Origin: a virus
Virus record (IMG/VR): IMGVR_UViG_3300037628_000393
Coordinates: 1 to 21,534 of that record
Reading direction: 5' to 3' (one strand)
Length of the DNA stretch: 21,534 nt
Below, one piece after another: positions 6,038 to 14,216 of this stretch. How positions within the stretch are numbered: the stretch's first letter is position 1; every line of letters starts with the position of its first letter. The position numbers and the translations under genes are program-made. The notes under the pieces were generated by a model, which was not told the DNA's origin, searched no databases, and saw nothing but the letters and a program-made list of their open reading frames with translations.

Positions 6038-7560
6038 TTGGCGAAATCTTCGACAAGGCCGTCTCCGTGTTCAATCCCTCGATCGCCGCTAAGCGGGCTC
6101 ACGCTCGAAATGTCTTCAAGAAGATCACCGAGCGGGGCTATGACGCGGCCAAACGGGACCGCACCAACAGCCGCTGGGCCACCGCAAATCAATCCGCCGA
6201 CCTGGAGATGTTCGCGCAGGCCGACTTCGTTCGCGGCCGCGCGCGGGACCTGGTAAGAAACAACGCCTATGCCAAGGGAATTCTGCGCGCCATCGTCCGC
6301 AACGTGGTGGGACGCGGCATCATGCCGCAAGCCCAAATCGAGGGCCGCGAAGAACTCAACGAGAAACTGGAGTCGCTGTGGGCCAAGTGGTCCGATGTGG
6401 CCGACGTGACGGGCCGGCTCTCATTCCCCGAAATTCAACGGCTGGCGCTGTGGGAAGTCCACGAAGCGGGCGAGTGCCTGATTCACTTCGTCAAATCCGA
6501 CGACCGAGGCCGGCCGCTTCCACTGGCCATCGAACTAATCGAGGCCGACCGACTGGCCGGCGACGAAACATCGATCCGCCTAGCCCGTCGCACTACCGAA
6601 AACGAAATCCGCCGGGGAGTCGAACTCGACGACGCCGGACGGCCGATCGCCTATTGGCTCTATCCGAGTAACCCAAATGATGTCAACACGCGATTCCACC
6701 GGCCCGAGCGACACCCGGCGGAGAACTTCATCCACCTGTATAAGCAGGACCGCATTGGCCAGACGCGAGGCATGTCGAGCTTCGCGCCCATCGTGCTATG
6801 GCTCAAAAACCTGCATTTCTACACCGAAAACGAACTACAAGCCTCGGCCGTCGCTAGTTGCTTCACCGTGGCGATCAAAACAATGGGCGGACCAGTGGAC
6901 GCTCCACTGGACGACACCATCGACTTGAGTTCATCCGACGCCGACGGCAACGCCTTTGAATACTTACAACCGGGCCTGGTGACGCGACTATTCCCCGGTG
7001 AAGAGCTGGAAATGGTCAACCCCAGCCGCCCCAACGCGCAGGCGGACGCCTGGATCAACCTCATGCTCCGCAGTATGGCGGTCGGCATGGGGCTCTCTTA
7101 CGAGCGACTGACCCGCGATTACTCCTCGACTAACTTCTCGTCGAACCGAGCCAGTGACTTGGAAGATCGCCGCGAATTCCGGCCCGAGCAAGACTGGCTA
7201 ATCCGCGCGTTATGCGTGCCGACCTGGCACCGCTTCCTCGAGCAGGTGGTGATTGAGGAAGTAGATGCGGAACTACTCTCGGCCATCGAACTGTTAACCG
7301 ACTTCGACGGCCTAACCGCCCACCGCTGGCAACCGCCCGGCTGGGAGTGGGTCGATCCCAAAAATCAAGCCACCGCCAACCATCAAGGATTGGAAGACAA
7401 CACCACAACTTTGGCGGAAATATTGGGCGAACGGGGCATCGACTGGCGCGAGACGCTCCAGCAAAAGGCCAAAGAAAAAGAACTAATCGAGGAATTGGGG
7501 CTAGAGCCTGATGAAGAAGAACAGAGCCTGGAAAATGAACCTGAAACTGCTACGGCGTGA
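6034..7560 (+). CDS. Phage portal protein, lambda gpB family
   Basis: A 508-residue portal, the normal length for this family. It forms the twelve-membered ring at one capsid vertex through which terminase pumps DNA. Family hallmarks are RARDLVRNNAYAKGILRAIV and the following VVGRGI (69-96), QTRGMSSFAP (243-252), and AVGMGLSYERL with DYSSTNFSSNRA (349-373). The last block matches the lambda-type 'NYSSxRA' stretch. The GTG start has CGGAGG seven bases upstream and overlaps the gpW-like stop. The C-terminus is very acidic (EPDEEEQSLENEPE) and its last 50 bases overlap the capsid-fusion reading frame. Confidence 0.93.
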   Translation: MIGEIFDKAVSVFNPSIAAKRAHARNVFKKITERGYDAAKRDRTNSRWATANQSADLEMFAQADFVRGRARDLVRNNAYAKGILRAIVRNVVGRGIMPQAQIEGREELNEKLESLWAKWSDVADVTGRLSFPEIQRLALWEVHEAGECLIHFVKSDDRGRPLPLAIELIEADRLAGDETSIRLARRTTENEIRRGVELDDAGRPIAYWLYPSNPNDVNTRFHRPERHPAENFIHLYKQDRIGQTRGMSSFAPIVLWLKNLHFYTENELQASAVASCFTVAIKTMGGPVDAPLDDTIDLSSSDADGNAFEYLQPGLVTRLFPGEELEMVNPSRPNAQADAWINLMLRSMAVGMGLSYERLTRDYSSTNFSSNRASDLEDRREFRPEQDWLIRALCVPTWHRFLEQVVIEEVDAELLSAIELLTDFDGLTAHRWQPPGWEWVDPKNQATANHQGLEDNTTTLAEILGERGIDWRETLQQKAKEKELIEELGLEPDEEEQSLENEPETATA

Positions 7561-9835
7561 GCAACAGTCGGCAGTCGCCGACATCGCGGTGCGAATCGGC
7601 AAGTCGGGAGGAAACTCCAGCACCGAGGAGCGCAGTATCGACGTGGTGCTGGCCACCGAAGAGCCGGTTCCGGTTGTTGACCTTCAGCGAATGGCGATCG
7701 TGCCCGAGATCCTACTCATGGACGGAATGGAGTTCGGCAAGCAGATCCCCATCGTTGACTCGCACGACAGGACGTCGGTTCGCAATGTGCTGGGCTCGAT
7801 TCGCAATTTAAGGATTGAGGACAGCCAGCTCGTGGGCCGCGCTTTCTTTGGTCAGAAAGAGGCAGCCCGGGAAGTTTTCCAGGACATCGCGGACGGACAT
7901 ACAACGGACTTCTCGGTCACGGCAATGAGGAAAGACAAGGAATTCGTGGAACGCGGAGAAACTCGCGTTTTTGATGGCAGGACGATCCAGGGACCCGCGC
8001 GAGTAGTCACTAGATCGCGGGCAATCGATGGCTCCGTCGTGGCCGTGGGGGCCGACCCAAATGCAAAAGTTATACCTTCGTCAATCATGCGGGAGTCACT
8101 CGACCCCGCTTCACTATTGGAGGAAAAAACCGTGGAAAAGCTAATCGAACTTTGTCGAGCGCAAGGCATGCCCGAAGACGTGGAGGGAGCCGCAGTGTTT
8201 GACTGGCTGGAGCGGTCACTCAATGATAATCCCGCTCCAGACAACCTGACGGAACTAATTACGGCCGTCAGTGAAGCCAAACGCAGTCTGAAAGCGGCAG
8301 ACCCGTCGCCTGCGCCAACCGAGCCCGAAGACCCGGACAACTCGGCAGACGTCACACGCCGCGCTCTCGCCATCGTCAACCTCTGCGACGAAAACAACAT
8401 CGACGCCGCGCAGCGTAACAAATGGGCGGAATCCGATCTGACGGTCGACCAGGTGGCCCGCAAGATCCTGGAGGGCCGCTCCGAGGCGGACGATCCGGCT
8501 GGATTGGGACGCGTGGAATTCGTCGAATCCGAACTCGACAAGGTTTCTCGAGGCATGAGCGATGCACTCATATTGAGGATCGCGAAGGCTTCGGGGGTCG
8601 ATCCACACAAAGGTCTCAAGAGGGCGCGTGGTGAACATACGACAGTGGCAGGCAGTAACTCGCAAGAGTTCGCTGGTGGCCACATCGATCACGTGGCTGT
8701 GGAGAGAAATGAACACCTCATCCAGCAGTTGACTAAGCCGAGCGAATTCGCCCGCGATTTCCGTTACGCAAGTCTATTTGATATGGCCCGCACGATGGGT
8801 GAGGCCCGTGGCCTCAATCTAAGAGGGCTCCCGAATACGGAGGTAGTTCGCAGGGTGATTGGGCTGCCTGATTTGACCACCCGCGCCAGTGACGGAGCTG
8901 CCTTCAACACAACCGGCGGCTTTGCCAATCTGATGCTCGACGCCACCAACAAGACGCTACTGGCGGCGTTCGACGAAGTGGCCGTGACGTACCCGATGTG
9001 GGTCCGACAAGCTCCCAGTGCGTCCGACTTCAAACAACTCAATCGGATTCGCTTCGGCGAACTTCCCGATCCCGAAGTCGTGCACGAGAACGCGGAGTAC
9101 CCGGACAAGACGGCGGGTGACGAGCGCGAATCCTACCGAGTAGAAAAATACGGTGAACTGTTCTCGATCAGCATGGAGGCCATCATCAACGATGACCTCA
9201 ACGCCATCTCGCGTATCCCGCAAATGCAGGGCAACGCCATGCGGCGAAAGATCAACAAGGTCTGTTACGGCATCTTGACCGCCAACGCGGCGCTCGATTC
9301 GGACAGCATTGCATTGTTCCACGCCAGTTCGCACAACGCCAACCTCGACACGGTGGCGCTGGCTACGGCTGCCCTCAACACCGGCTACACGGTGATGATG
9401 ACGCAGGCGGGCGTGGAAGCGGGCACGATCCTGAACATCACTCCTCGATTCCTGATCGTTCCGGCCGCATTGGCTGCTACCGCGATGACGATTATCGGTT
9501 CGGTGGGCGACCCGTCCAATGTGGCTGCGTCGACTGAAGATGCGTCCCGTCCGAACTTCTCCAGCGCGACGGTAAACCTTTACGGCCCACAGGGCATGCG
9601 ACCGCTAACCCTGGTCGTGGAAGGCCAACTCGACGGCACAAGCACGACCGGCTGGTACTTGGCCGCAAGCTCCTCGCAAATCGACACGGTCGAGTTGACG
9701 TTTTTGGAAGGCGAAGAAAGTCCAGTCCTCTCACGCGAGGAAGCCTTCACTACCGACGGTGTGAAGTTCAAGATCCGCCAGACGTTCGCCAGCAAGGCGA
9801 TCGACTATCGCGGACTTTACCAAGGAAATACGTAG
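7511..9835 (+). CDS. Prohead protease-linker-major capsid fusion polyprotein
   Basis: One 774-residue frame covers three head functions. Residues about 40-190 look like an HK97-type serine protease: histidine in PIVDSHDR (H85), serine in DFSVTA (S135), and the ending SRAIDGSVVAVGADPNAKV. Residues about 200-440 are helical and charged, with a proline-rich hinge near 265-278, as expected of a scaffold or delta domain. Residues about 455-774 match the Mu gpT-like major head subunit style (GGFANLMLDATNKTLLAAF, ENAEYPDKTAGDERESY, GELFSISMEAIINDDLNAIS, ALFHASSHNANL). Self-cleavage would release mature capsid. An alternative start is the ATG at 7535 (residue 9); neither start has a strong binding site. 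No separate protease, scaffold or capsid gene is present. Confidence 0.85.
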   Translation: MKKNRAWKMNLKLLRREQQSAVADIAVRIGKSGGNSSTEERSIDVVLATEEPVPVVDLQRMAIVPEILLMDGMEFGKQIPIVDSHDRTSVRNVLGSIRNLRIEDSQLVGRAFFGQKEAAREVFQDIADGHTTDFSVTAMRKDKEFVERGETRVFDGRTIQGPARVVTRSRAIDGSVVAVGADPNAKVIPSSIMRESLDPASLLEEKTVEKLIELCRAQGMPEDVEGAAVFDWLERSLNDNPAPDNLTELITAVSEAKRSLKAADPSPAPTEPEDPDNSADVTRRALAIVNLCDENNIDAAQRNKWAESDLTVDQVARKILEGRSEADDPAGLGRVEFVESELDKVSRGMSDALILRIAKASGVDPHKGLKRARGEHTTVAGSNSQEFAGGHIDHVAVERNEHLIQQLTKPSEFARDFRYASLFDMARTMGEARGLNLRGLPNTEVVRRVIGLPDLTTRASDGAAFNTTGGFANLMLDATNKTLLAAFDEVAVTYPMWVRQAPSASDFKQLNRIRFGELPDPEVVHENAEYPDKTAGDERESYRVEKYGELFSISMEAIINDDLNAISRIPQMQGNAMRRKINKVCYGILTANAALDSDSIALFHASSHNANLDTVALATAALNTGYTVMMTQAGVEAGTILNITPRFLIVPAALAATAMTIIGSVGDPSNVAASTEDASRPNFSSATVNLYGPQGMRPLTLVVEGQLDGTSTTGWYLAASSSQIDTVELTFLEGEESPVLSREEAFTTDGVKFKIRQTFASKAIDYRGLYQGNT

Positions 9836-9846
9836 AAAGCGGTGCT

Positions 9847-10125
9847 ATGGCACGAATTCATACGACTCAGGAACTTGACCCGCATCCGCGACTCACGGAG
9901 GTGCGGGCCGCAATAGAAACGGCATGTAAATGCGGCCGCGCCAAGGCTGCGGGAATTGCCAATGGTTTATCGCATGAGAAGTGCGACCTAATCCTGAATC
10001 TCGCCTCGATTGACGATTGGAAGGCAATTCGCCGACTCACGATTGGCCCCAAGAAGGGCGAGCCGCCACCGCCAGAAGTTGCGGAAAAACCACGTACGAA
10101 ACGACGAGGGAGCCGGCCCCTTTAG
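9847..10125 (+). CDS. Small unknown protein between capsid and beta-rich paralogues
   Basis: A 92-residue basic protein beginning 11 bases after the capsid stop. The middle part (ETACKCGRAKAAGIANGLSH, then a helix through LILNLASIDDW) could be a small helical domain. The C-terminus is lysine-, proline- and arginine-rich (KKGEPPPPEVAEKPRTKRRG) and probably disordered. I do not recognise it. By position it could be a head-tail connector or capsid-associated peptide. The start lacks a strong ribosome binding site and probably relies on re-initiation after the capsid gene. The 116 bases that follow it hold no gene I can support. Confidence 0.55.
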   Translation: MARIHTTQELDPHPRLTEVRAAIETACKCGRAKAAGIANGLSHEKCDLILNLASIDDWKAIRRLTIGPKKGEPPPPEVAEKPRTKRRGSRPL

Positions 10126-10241
10126 AAAGATCGGAAGACAAGCGGCTAGGCTGATCACCGAACGGCGTGGGACCGAGACACGCCCGCCGCTTTTAACTCA
10201 CTCGGTTACCGCCCGCTCGGGGAGGGTATGTGCAATGACTA

Positions 10242-10976
10242 ATGTCAGGAATTCAGAACTTTTGGTGTTTCGAGGATGACTTTATCGGTGGTGGTATCTT
10301 TGGGACTTCGGCTACGGCGTTCGACCCCTGGGTTATCACCGACACATCGGCCGCCGGTACGCCGACTTACACGCGACTCGACCACGGCGAAACGGCCGGT
10401 GTATTTCGTCCCGGCGTGGCTCGGCTTTTGATGGCGTCCAATGTAGAGGCCGAAAACGTCTGCTTGTCATTTGGAGACAAACTCTGTTTCGACATCGACA
10501 AAATCCAGGGTTTCGAGTGCGCCTTGCAACTAGTCCCTGGCGGGACGCTGAAAGACGCCACCACGACCCTGGCTTGGGGTCTGGCGGGCGACCGTAACGA
10601 CGCCATCGACACCATCGCCATCGCGGCCTTGTTCCGCCTGGCGGATGGCACTGCGGTCAATACGGTGGTTGTCGAATCGGACGATGCCACCAACAACAAC
10701 GACGATGTGGCCACCGGCCAGTCTCTCGTTGATGGTGCAACCAATACGAACGTCGGCTGGCATCGATTCAAGATCGATTTCAGCAACGGCAAAAAAGATG
10801 TCCGCTTCTTTATGTCGGACAGCAACGACAACGTAAGCCGCGTGGCCGCTGGAACGACGTTTGATATGTCGAACTACTCGGCCGGTTTACAGCCGTTCTT
10901 CCAGCTTCAGAAAACGTCGGACTCCAACGTGGACGCCGTCGAGATCGACTACGTCAAAATCTGGGGGACTCGATAA
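10242..10976 (+). CDS. Beta-rich structural protein, first of two tandem paralogues
   Basis: A 244-residue protein that aligns along its whole length with the next gene. Shared blocks include TAFDP, ITDTSAAGTPTYTRLDHGE, GDKL, GFEC, AWG, GDRND and QPFFQLQK, ending EIDYV.-WG.R. The aromatic start (FEDDFIGGG), the alternating strand pattern and the ending are typical of concanavalin/LamG-like jelly rolls seen in phage decoration or fibre proteins. No signal peptide or membrane segment is seen. The ATG overlaps the stop of a four-codon reading frame (10228-10242) that follows GGAGGG, so the exact initiation mode is unclear. It is probably a capsid-surface or neck decoration protein; that role is inferred. 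Confidence 0.7.
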   Translation: MSGIQNFWCFEDDFIGGGIFGTSATAFDPWVITDTSAAGTPTYTRLDHGETAGVFRPGVARLLMASNVEAENVCLSFGDKLCFDIDKIQGFECALQLVPGGTLKDATTTLAWGLAGDRNDAIDTIAIAALFRLADGTAVNTVVVESDDATNNNDDVATGQSLVDGATNTNVGWHRFKIDFSNGKKDVRFFMSDSNDNVSRVAAGTTFDMSNYSAGLQPFFQLQKTSDSNVDAVEIDYVKIWGTR

Positions 10977-11671
10977 TGCCTAGCTACGATCCCCGGCATG
11001 AATGGGAATTCTTCGATGATTTTCTGGGGGGTGGAACCTTCGGGGCTACCCCCACGGCGTTCGACCCCTGGGACATCACCGACACGTCGGCCGCTGGTAC
11101 GCCAACGTATACGCGACTCGACCACGGCGAAAGCACGGGCGCGTTCGCCCTGGGAGTTGCCGAGCTGTCGCACGATACGCAGGCCGAGGCCCAGAACGTC
11201 TGCCTCTCTTGGGGCGACAAGTTGGCGCTGGACCTTGACAAGATGCGGGGCTTTGAATGCCGTATCCGTCAAGGTCAGGCCACTGCGGATGCCACGACTC
11301 AGATTGCCTGGGGCATGTCCGGCGACCGTAACGACACCATCGATACGATGGCCGTGGCTGCGATTTTCCGGATTGTTGGCGGAGACTCCACGACGAATAT
11401 CGTTTTGGAAACCGACGATGCCTCGGAGAATAACGACGACATCGCCAGCGGCACAACGCTCGTGGCCGCTTGGAAGATTTGTCGGATTGATTTTACAGAC
11501 AAGACGGACATCAAGTTCTACGTGAACGACGCGCGCGTGGGCAGTGCAACTACCTTCGGCATGGCCAACCACACGGGTGGTGTTCAGCCATTCTTTCAGT
11601 TGCAGAAGGCCTCGGACGCCAATGCCGATTCTGTGGAAATTGATTACGTCAGGCTGTGGGGGGTGCGGTGA
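10976..11671 (+). CDS. Beta-rich structural protein, second tandem paralogue
   Basis: A 231-residue product, read from an ATG sharing one base with the previous stop (TAATG). It opens with WEFFDDFLGGGTFG, then AFDPWDITDTSAAGTPTYTR, a near match to its neighbour. The middle block GDRNDTIDTMAVAAIFR and the end QPFFQLQKASDANADSVEID also match. It lacks a short loop present in the first copy. The pair arose by duplication; the divergence is spread evenly, so the event is old. Its stop overlaps the GTG of the next gene. The role is presumably the same as the first copy, perhaps as alternating subunits of one decoration. Confidence 0.7.
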   Translation: MPSYDPRHEWEFFDDFLGGGTFGATPTAFDPWDITDTSAAGTPTYTRLDHGESTGAFALGVAELSHDTQAEAQNVCLSWGDKLALDLDKMRGFECRIRQGQATADATTQIAWGMSGDRNDTIDTMAVAAIFRIVGGDSTTNIVLETDDASENNDDIASGTTLVAAWKICRIDFTDKTDIKFYVNDARVGSATTFGMANHTGGVQPFFQLQKASDANADSVEIDYVRLWGVR

Positions 11672-12048
11672 CCCTCAAGGAACTCATCGCAAAAGACCGT
11701 GACGCGATAATGCTCAACACCGACGAGCTGGCGGAGGACATCACGTATTTGCCCCGTGATGGCCCCTCCCGTTCGGTTACCGCTGTTGTTCAGGAACGCG
11801 TTGTTTACGCGGACGTGGGCAGCGAAACGGTAACGCAGCAAGAGGCGATGGTGTACGTCGGTCGCGACCCGACCAGCGACAAGGGCGGAATTGACAAACC
11901 ACGCATCAGAGACGGAATTCAATTAGCAGATGGCCGCATATTTGGCTTCACGGGTGACCGGGAAAACGTCCATCCTGGGAGTTGGTGGTTGAGATTCACG
12001 GCGGACATTCCGGGACGCGCGGGGACGGAACAAAAACAATCGAGATGA
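11668..12048 (+). CDS. Head-tail connector-type protein
   Basis: A 126-residue protein that starts at the GTG overlapping the previous stop (GTGA), preceded by a G-rich binding site (GGGGGGTG). A GTG at 11656 in the same frame lies inside the upstream gene and is less likely. The opening TLKELIAKDRDAIMLNTDEL and the strand-rich middle (SVTAVVQERVVYADVGSE, VYVGRDPTS) followed by DGRIFGFTGDRENVHPGSWW resemble lambda FII/HK97-type neck or head-closure proteins. Position between capsid and tail genes fits. The last residues are basic and polar. Confidence 0.55.
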   Translation: MTLKELIAKDRDAIMLNTDELAEDITYLPRDGPSRSVTAVVQERVVYADVGSETVTQQEAMVYVGRDPTSDKGGIDKPRIRDGIQLADGRIFGFTGDRENVHPGSWWLRFTADIPGRAGTEQKQSR

Positions 12049-12049
12049 C

Positions 12050-12553
12050 ATGCCCAGAATTGAAGCCACGGGAGCGCAGGGGCTGAATCTCCACAAGCTG
12101 GTTGAACTCGTCGCGGCCAGCAGTGTGTTTCAGGAGAAGCGCGATGTAACGACCGCGGCCCTGGCGGAAAACCATATTTATTGGCCTTGGCTGGAACTTG
12201 ACGACGGAGCGATCGACGACGCGCGGCCATTCGCCGTGATTGAACAGGGGGGCATCGAGTGGGAACGATTGGCGGGCGGAGGCGAGAACCATTTACTGCC
12301 CAGCGGCACGTTGCGGCTGACGTTGACCGACTTCGACCGCTGGGACACGGACTACAAATCGAGCGCAACGGATTTTTTGAATTTTGTGGATGGAGTCATC
12401 GCCGACGTGGTCGAGATGGCGGGCTCGGATGACCGGGCGGCCATTGAGGGTATCACGCAGACCCAAGTACCGATGCAAAACGACCCAACTAAGGAACCGG
12501 CCAGACGACGTTACTGGTCGACTCAATACGAAGTCAGCTGGAACCCAATTTAA
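12050..12553 (+). CDS. Neck or tail-terminator-type protein
   Basis: A 167-residue protein starting one base after the previous stop and ending in a TAATG overlap with the next. The segment LNLHKLVELVAASSVFQEKR is an amphipathic helix, followed by strands (HIYWPWLELDDG, PFAVIEQGGIEWERLAGG, LLPSGTLRLTLTDFDRW) and a final strand YWSTQYEVSWNPI. An N-terminal helix with a long antiparallel sheet fits tail-terminator (gpU-like) or minor tail proteins in this operon position. I see no diagnostic motif, so the name rests on position and fold guess. Confidence 0.5.
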   Translation: MPRIEATGAQGLNLHKLVELVAASSVFQEKRDVTTAALAENHIYWPWLELDDGAIDDARPFAVIEQGGIEWERLAGGGENHLLPSGTLRLTLTDFDRWDTDYKSSATDFLNFVDGVIADVVEMAGSDDRAAIEGITQTQVPMQNDPTKEPARRRYWSTQYEVSWNPI

Positions 12554-13092
12554 TGATCGCGTTGGCATTTACCATCGAAGTCCCCGAGGTCCTGGTTAGC
12601 AAGCGGGCTTTTAACCGCGTGCTCAAGGCGGGCATGCAAGGGGCGGCGGACGCCTGGCACGCCAAGATTCTCCCTAAGCATTTCGAGCCGGACGCCAAGC
12701 GAGTCTACAAGCATCAGCCGCGAACGTTGGCCTACCTCAGGGGCAAGGCTCGCCGGCAGCGGCTTGTCTCTGGAGATACACGAGACATGCCGAGATCCGT
12801 CGTGGAGTCGCTGACAACCGACCTGGTGAGCACGGGCAAAATGAAGTCCGCCATGATGCGGTTCAAGATCGTCAAGGCATTCAAAACTCGATTCACGGTC
12901 CGCATGAACGCGCCGTTTTATATGACCATGACCCCCAACCGATTCAAGGGCTCGAATCAGCCGCATAAATTTGGCGAGATTGAAACCACCACGGCCCGCG
13001 ATATCGACATTATCGAAGACGCTTACGGCGAGGCGGCGGCCAAGCAGCTTCAACGCGAATTCGACAACCCCCGCGCGCGGAGGAAGGTATAA
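12553..13092 (+). CDS. Neck/tail-completion protein (HK97 gp10-like position)
   Basis: A 179-residue basic protein with the opening pattern of neck proteins of the gp10/gpZ kind: a strand, then a helix with FNRVLKAGMQGAADAWHAKI. The middle is rich in lysine and arginine (AYLRGKARRQR). A strand pair (MRFKIVKAFKTRFTVRM) follows, then a C-terminal helix GEAAAKQLQREFDNP. It shares one base with the previous stop. The protein probably joins the tail terminator to the portal-side connector. This is supported by gene order more than by motif. Confidence 0.5.
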   Translation: MIALAFTIEVPEVLVSKRAFNRVLKAGMQGAADAWHAKILPKHFEPDAKRVYKHQPRTLAYLRGKARRQRLVSGDTRDMPRSVVESLTTDLVSTGKMKSAMMRFKIVKAFKTRFTVRMNAPFYMTMTPNRFKGSNQPHKFGEIETTTARDIDIIEDAYGEAAAKQLQREFDNPRARRKV

Positions 13093-13095
13093 ATC

Positions 13096-14022
13096 ATGGC
13101 TGTTGCCAACGCTCATGTACTACACGGCATCCTTAATGGTGCCTCGTTTATTTCGCAAGTCACCAACGCCCGCGTGAGCCCGCAGATTAACGAGCAGGTT
13201 TCCTTCGCGGCCGGTCTGCCCGTTCCGCTGTTTGTGGGGAATCTTGGCCAGAATCCAGATATTACGTTTGATACCACGCAACTGGTGACAATCCTGGATT
13301 TAGTTAAAAGCAGCACGACGCCGATCATCAAGGACCTGTCGGGCGCGAACACGGACTTGTACTTCAAGGTCGTCGCCGAGCGGGGGACGCGGACGGCGGA
13401 CGCCAGCCTGGCGCATCTCCGTTTCCGGGCTGCCGAAGCTGTGCTTATCTGCAATCAGATCACGGCCGGGCACCAAAGCGAGGCCAGTGCCTCCTGTCGA
13501 ATTGCCCTGCCCTACGACGGCACAAATGAACCACTCGTGCCAGCCGGATCGCTGGCCTTGGCAGGCACTCCCTCAGCGGCCACGCACTTTGTCGCCGGAC
13601 CCGTGTTTATTAACACCGTCCAAGTTACCGGCATCCAGGATATCACGATCGATTTCGGCTGGCAGCTTTTCGAGATCGGCGGCGGCGGGGAATTATACAA
13701 CACATTCCTGGCCGTCCAGTCACAAGCCCCGAGCGTTACGATCACAACCACGAACGTCCCCTGGCCTACCTACGGGCTCAATGGGACGGCACTGACGGCC
13801 CTCTCGGTCTACCTTCGCAAGGTCTCGGCAACCGGGCGGGTAGCCAATGGCACGGCTCAACACATCAAGTTCGCGGCCACGGCCGGTGATATTTTTATCA
13901 GCGACACCACGAGCGGCAATAACGACATGGCCAGCACGACGATCCGCATGCCGTTAGTGGCGCCCAGTGCGACCGGCGACCCACTTTCCATTACTTCAAC
14001 CGCAGTAGCGATCACGTCATGA
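13096..14022 (+). CDS. Major tail (tube) protein
   Basis: A 308-residue protein with a good ribosome binding site (GAGGAAGG) before the ATG. It is almost wholly beta-strand in pattern with many glycine, threonine and alanine residues, and few charged helices. It opens MAVANAHVLHGILNGASF and ends with a threonine/serine-rich strand set (SATGDPLSITSTAVAIT). It comes just before two small chaperone-position genes and the tape measure, which is the invariant place of the major tail protein in long-tailed phages. It could also include a C-terminal immunoglobulin-like surface domain. Its stop overlaps the next start (ATGA). Confidence 0.65.
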   Translation: MAVANAHVLHGILNGASFISQVTNARVSPQINEQVSFAAGLPVPLFVGNLGQNPDITFDTTQLVTILDLVKSSTTPIIKDLSGANTDLYFKVVAERGTRTADASLAHLRFRAAEAVLICNQITAGHQSEASASCRIALPYDGTNEPLVPAGSLALAGTPSAATHFVAGPVFINTVQVTGIQDITIDFGWQLFEIGGGGELYNTFLAVQSQAPSVTITTTNVPWPTYGLNGTALTALSVYLRKVSATGRVANGTAQHIKFAATAGDIFISDTTSGNNDMASTTIRMPLVAPSATGDPLSITSTAVAITS

Positions 14023-14210
14023 GCAACAATATCGAAGCCGAAGCGGCCCGGAACCGAGAGGCGACGAAGCGCGTGCTTACTCCGTTTGAAGTTCGCGTGC
14101 ATGCACTGGCAAAAGAGGAACGGATTACCAAAGCTGCTGCCGCGGATCGAATTCGCCAGCAAGATGCGGAAGAGGATGAAGCCGAAGCGGAGCCCCCAAC
14201 CACAGAATGA
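14019..14210 (+). CDS. Small acidic-tailed protein in the tail-chaperone region
   Basis: A 63-residue protein overlapping the major tail stop. Residues 1-45 form one charged helix-rich segment (FEVRVHALAKEERITKAAAA), followed by a strongly acidic end (QQDAEEDEAEAEPPTTE). It looks like an assembly adaptor or a truncated chaperone. The next gene begins six bases after its stop. I find no slippery sequence at its end that would fuse it with that gene. Not recognised by sequence. Confidence 0.5.
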   Translation: MSNNIEAEAARNREATKRVLTPFEVRVHALAKEERITKAAAADRIRQQDAEEDEAEAEPPTTE

Positions 14211-14216
14211 GAGACA

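Noticed and set aside
7852-8685. Long minus-strand frame inside the capsid-fusion gene
   Set aside because: It is a shadow of the coding strand in a G+C-rich gene: serine/arginine-rich, no start signal, while the plus-strand frame has protease and capsid features.
10128-10138. Sequencing-adapter-like AGATCGGAAGA
   Set aside because: Eleven matching bases only; the next bases diverge from the common adapter and the reading frame around it is undisturbed.
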